This document shows, piece by piece, positions 41,607 through 44,619 of a stretch of 44,619 nt of DNA. A model generated the notes under the pieces. It did not search any database. It saw only the letters and a list, made by a program, of their open reading frames with translations, and was not told where the DNA came from. Made by a program: the position numbers and the translations under genes. This DNA is from Candidatus Gastranaerophilales bacterium (GTDB lineage: Bacteria; Cyanobacteriota; Vampirovibrionia; Gastranaerophilales; Gastranaerophilaceae): assembly GCA_947630535.1 (NCBI GenBank), contig CANRHZ010000011.1:1-44619 (forward strand). Reading direction: 5' to 3'. The stretch's first letter is position 1; each line of letters starts with the position of its first letter.

Positions 41607-43562
41607 TTATACATCAAGTATTCTTAAAACCTCATAAATGTTAATCTTTTTGGCTTTTCCTCTTATTTGAACTTCTCTTATTTTTATAACATCTACGTAT
41701 TTTTGCACCCTCAGGTAAGTTTCTTCGGATATTAAAAAGTTTGTTCTATAAACCTTGTTATAGTTTTCAATTCGGCTTGCAGTATTAACCGTATCCCCGA
41801 TTACGGTATATTCAAGCCTTTCTTCGGAACCAATGTTCCCGATAAAAACTTCTCCCGTTGAAATTCCGATTCCTATTTCAATTTTCGGTTTTCCTTCATT
41901 CAGCCATTTTTCTTGCAGATTTTTTACTTTTTTCAAGATTTTATCTGCGCATTTTACGGCATTAACGGGGTGATTTTCGTCTTTTATCGGTTCACCGAAT
42001 ATCGCAAGTATGGCATCTCCCATAAATTTATTCAAAATGCCGTTGTATTCTTCAATAACGGGAACAAGCTGCGAAAAATATTCGTTTAAAATTTTTGTAA
42101 CTTCAACGGCGCTCAATTGTTCTGAAATGCTGGTAAAGCCCCTTATATCGGCAAACAAAACCGAAACTTCCGCCCTTTTTCCGCCAAGCTTAATACTGTC
42201 TATATTTTCAACAACACCCTTCATAACATCTTTTGAAATGTATTTGCTCATGGCGGATTGTATTTTTTCTTTTTTCTTGCCTTCCATTGAATATTTGAGC
42301 GAATACCCGCATCCTATTGCAAAAAGCATAAATATTTCGGGCAAAATTAACCCGATTGCAATTCTGTTGCTATACATCATAAATGCGAACATAAAATACA
42401 GAAGCATTGTTGTGGTTGTGCACAAAAGTGCGGTTGAAATCGGCATAAGGCTGACAAATGCAAATACAACAAGAAACATGAAAAGGACCGTAAAAAAGTC
42501 ATAATAAGCATTTGCGGATACTATAAATTTGTTATCGAGCATGTTGTTTAGATTTGTCGCCTGAATGTCAACACCTGCAAAGTTATCTGAAATCGGGGTT
42601 CTTTTAATGTCGTATAAAGCTTGTGCATTTGCGTTTGCTCCGACAAATACGGCCTTGCCGTTAAAAATTTCGGGGTTTAGTTCCGGTTTTTTGCCGATTT
42701 TTATTGCCCTGTTTGCTTTTATGATATCTGAAGCGGATATAACCCTATGAGAATATTTGCCATCCTTTGTTTTATAATAGGAAATATAGCTATAGATAAA
42801 GCCTTTGTCGTTTTTAATCGGAATTTTAAGCTTGTATTCGTTGTTTTGACCCCTTATAAATTCATCATCCAGGGTGAAATCCTTTATGCCTGTATATTTC
42901 GAATAGGCATAAAGAGCCAAAGACGGGTACAGTTTACCGTTATAGTCAACAATTTGGTCAATCCTTCTTATGTAGCCGTCTTGATCCTGATATGTGTTAA
43001 CGGACCCTAAGTGTTTTACGTTTTTTAAGTATTCTTTAATAAAAGGGGTGAAACTTTTATAAAAGCTTTGATTTTTTAATTTAGCGCTTCTTTTATCAAC
43101 TATATTAACCTCTGATTTCTGGTTGAGAAGTTCGTTATATTCGTTTTTATCTATATAAGCTTCAAAATCTTTATCAACAAAGCCGACTCCTGCAATTAAT
43201 TTATTGCATTTATTCACTCCGCCGAAAAACTTTTTATCCCCCTCGGGATAGGCTTTATCGGGTGCCATAATAATGGCATCATAGGAATAGACTTTTGAAT
43301 TTGTTTGATTTTCAAGAAAATCAAATATGTCAAGCATACTATCCCTTCTCCATGGCCATCTGCCAAGTTCATGCAGGGATTTATCATCAATAACAACAAG
43401 AATAATGTCGTCGCTTGGGACATTGTTTGTTGATGTGTATTTAACCATAAAGTTATAAGATTTATTCTGAAAAATCGCATCCCCTATAAAATAGGAAAGA
43501 AAAAATAGCACAAAAGATGCAATTATAATTAAAATAAGCGATTTTTTAGCGGATACTTCCAT
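41607..43562 (-). CDS. CHASE2-domain class III adenylate cyclase
   Basis: A 651-residue membrane receptor that makes cAMP. An N-terminal helix (about 8-28) is followed by an extracytoplasmic CHASE2 domain (about 30-345) with the signature SLHELGRWPWRRD near 62-74. Three helices follow (about 355-425) and then the cyclase domain (about 465-640). Metal-binding aspartates are in LFADIRGF and FMGDAIL, the adenine-selecting Lys in LNKFMGD, the second purine contact in VIGDTVNTASRIE and the transition-state Asn and Arg in the same motif, so all catalytic residues are present. ATP is favoured over GTP. It lies alone between the repeat block and a pseudopilin gene. The signal it senses is unknown. 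Confidence 0.92.
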   Translation of the reverse strand: MEVSAKKSLILIIIASFVLFFLSYFIGDAIFQNKSYNFMVKYTSTNNVPSDDIILVVIDDKSLHELGRWPWRRDSMLDIFDFLENQTNSKVYSYDAIIMAPDKAYPEGDKKFFGGVNKCNKLIAGVGFVDKDFEAYIDKNEYNELLNQKSEVNIVDKRSAKLKNQSFYKSFTPFIKEYLKNVKHLGSVNTYQDQDGYIRRIDQIVDYNGKLYPSLALYAYSKYTGIKDFTLDDEFIRGQNNEYKLKIPIKNDKGFIYSYISYYKTKDGKYSHRVISASDIIKANRAIKIGKKPELNPEIFNGKAVFVGANANAQALYDIKRTPISDNFAGVDIQATNLNNMLDNKFIVSANAYYDFFTVLFMFLVVFAFVSLMPISTALLCTTTTMLLYFMFAFMMYSNRIAIGLILPEIFMLFAIGCGYSLKYSMEGKKKEKIQSAMSKYISKDVMKGVVENIDSIKLGGKRAEVSVLFADIRGFTSISEQLSAVEVTKILNEYFSQLVPVIEEYNGILNKFMGDAILAIFGEPIKDENHPVNAVKCADKILKKVKNLQEKWLNEGKPKIEIGIGISTGEVFIGNIGSEERLEYTVIGDTVNTASRIENYNKVYRTNFLISEETYLRVQKYVDVIKIREVQIRGKAKKINIYEVLRILDV

Positions 43563-43649
43563 AAACTTATTTTACTTTATAACTTATATTTTGCAAAATT
43601 TTTTAAAAAACCCTGCTATATTTAGTACGGGGGTCTGTTTATAATAAAA

Positions 43650-44619
43650 CTACCTTTTTATGCAGCGAACATTGGTTGTGTGCGAGCGGGTAAACCTGAT
43701 GCGATACCCATTACTCATATACTGTTCCCATGCAAGGCCTTTTTCCCCTGAAGAAATGACGGAGCCTGACCAGTAGTTACCGGAACCAATGCCAAGTAAA
43801 TAACTGTTGACAAACATTGAACCCAGTTCATCAATATCAGGTATCCTTGCATCATCACTCAGTTTGGTGCAGGCAGATGAAGCATCATTTCCGCTTTCAC
43901 TATAGGATGGAAGCATTGATGTTGAAGCATTACTTGGGAATGGATTAGGTGCTACAACAACACTATCTGTTCTATAAAGAACCGTAATAAACCCTACATC
44001 CTTTCCGACTTCATTTGGGCCTTTTAGGCCGTTTAGGTCATATATCATATTAACGCAAGTTTTAGTTTGAACATAATGATTGCTCTCTACTTTTGAACCG
44101 CAATTTGGATTATAGAATAGTGCAACGGATTCGCCGTTAACGGTTTCAAAGGCTGCCGCTTTAATATCGGTTGTAAGTTTATAATCATCTTCTGAATAAT
44201 CGTCATCAGGATATTGAGTAAAATAAGGGTTCAGTTCTTTTAAAGTTGTTGGAAATTTTAGAGTAGTTCCGTTCAATGTAATAACGGATGATGGTATCCC
44301 GCATGCAGATAAATTATTTGAATTACAGATATTTTGTACTCTATAGACTTTTGATAGTCCATCAATTATAAAGCTTTCTGCCGCACTATCTATAATTTCA
44401 TCTTCCGTTTCGTTATTTGATGAGCCATAACCTGAAATACTATCCATCTCTCCTATTGCTTGGCTCATTCTTGCATAAAGTGCTTTTCTTTGAGCGTTCC
44501 ATGCTTTATCGTTAACGTTCACAAGTAAACTTGGCAGAGTAATTGCTGCAACGATACCAATAATCGTTAATGTTATCAATACTTCAGCTAAAGTAAATCC
44601 GCCTAATCCCTTGGGGGGG
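43650..44619 (-). CDS. Pseudopilin-like protein 3, cut by the window edge in its C-tract
   Basis: The body is 309 residues from an internal TTG at 44579; the frame continues through GGFTLAEV and KGLGG to a run of seven C (plus-strand G, 44613-44619) where the window ends. Tract length, start and promoter are outside. It is nearly identical at the N-terminus to pseudopilin 2 and shares the DLNGLKGPNEVGKD loop and the lectin-like C-terminus (YWSGSVISSGEKG, VRCIKR), but the last ~20 residues differ strongly. Whether it is ON or OFF cannot be known here. Confidence 0.85.
   Translation of the reverse strand, partial: PPKGLGGFTLAEVLITLTIIGIVAAITLPSLLVNVNDKAWNAQRKALYARMSQAIGEMDSISGYGSSNNETEDEIIDSAAESFIIDGLSKVYRVQNICNSNNLSACGIPSSVITLNGTTLKFPTTLKELNPYFTQYPDDDYSEDDYKLTTDIKAAAFETVNGESVALFYNPNCGSKVESNHYVQTKTCVNMIYDLNGLKGPNEVGKDVGFITVLYRTDSVVVAPNPFPSNASTSMLPSYSESGNDASSACTKLSDDARIPDIDELGSMFVNSYLLGIGSGNYWSGSVISSGEKGLAWEQYMSNGYRIRFTRSHTTNVRCIKR
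44613..44619 (-). repeat. Start of a homopolymeric C tract at the window edge
   Basis: Seven consecutive G on the plus strand reach the last base. The flanking sequence (CCGCCTAATCCCTT) is identical to that beside the C12 tract at 23813. Confidence 0.85.

Overview
The window looks like one low-GC contig from an uncultured gut-type bacterium of the non-photosynthetic cyanobacterial sister lineage (Melainabacteria/Vampirovibrionia, probably Gastranaerophilales). Three things suggest this. The ATP synthase genes are in the cyanobacterial order a-c-b'-b-delta-alpha-gamma, with two different b-type subunits and no beta or epsilon. There are several pseudopilin-like proteins with the GFTLAEVLITL signature and a D-NGLKGPN-GKD motif. 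An MCE-domain protein implies a two-membrane envelope. The placement is inferred from these features, not from a marker-gene tree.

Layout. Bases 1-1107 hold a gene tail and a block of structured intergenic repeats. Bases 1108-2452 (minus) carry a C_GCAxxG_C_C protein and a membrane-linked GT2 glycosyltransferase. Bases 2858-6108 (plus) carry a small unknown protein, a TatD-associated radical SAM protein and an ADP-forming acyl-CoA synthetase. Bases 6193-10253 (minus) form a likely operon: HTH regulator, MFS sugar porter, DUF475/TerC-like membrane protein, and a compact pair resembling 2-hydroxyacyl-CoA dehydratase and its ATP-dependent activator. Bases 10444-16369 hold two TPR-type proteins, an Lrp/AsnC-aminotransferase pair, a radical SAM protein, a VWA/Ada-like zinc protein pair and a nitroreductase. 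Bases 16449-20049 hold a pseudopilin, a DUF4145-like membrane-anchored protein, an MCE protein and an AI-2E transporter. Then come lysA and cdaA, a second pseudopilin gene (22832-23847), tRNA-Gly(CCC), a soluble histidine kinase with a NarL-type regulator, the ATP synthase operon (26421-31513), mtaB-rlmD-wHTH, mutS, a MarR-controlled Zn/Cd efflux cassette, a second repeat block inverted relative to the first, a CHASE2 adenylate cyclase and a third pseudopilin at the right edge.

The most interesting system is the pseudopilin family. Two of its three members carry a pure C-tract inside the prepilin leader. In the complete copy the tract is 12 bases, which puts the leader out of frame with the body although a good promoter and Shine-Dalgarno site are intact. 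This is the classic arrangement of an on/off contingency locus. The same two paralogs share a nearly identical N-terminus but differ sharply in the last ~20 residues of a lectin-like (DUF1566-like) C-terminal domain. The differences fall mostly in codons containing A and spare A-free codons, the pattern expected of a diversity-generating-retroelement target. No reverse transcriptase or template repeat lies in the window, so that part is a hypothesis. Together they suggest surface fibre tips or adhesins varied both in expression and in sequence.
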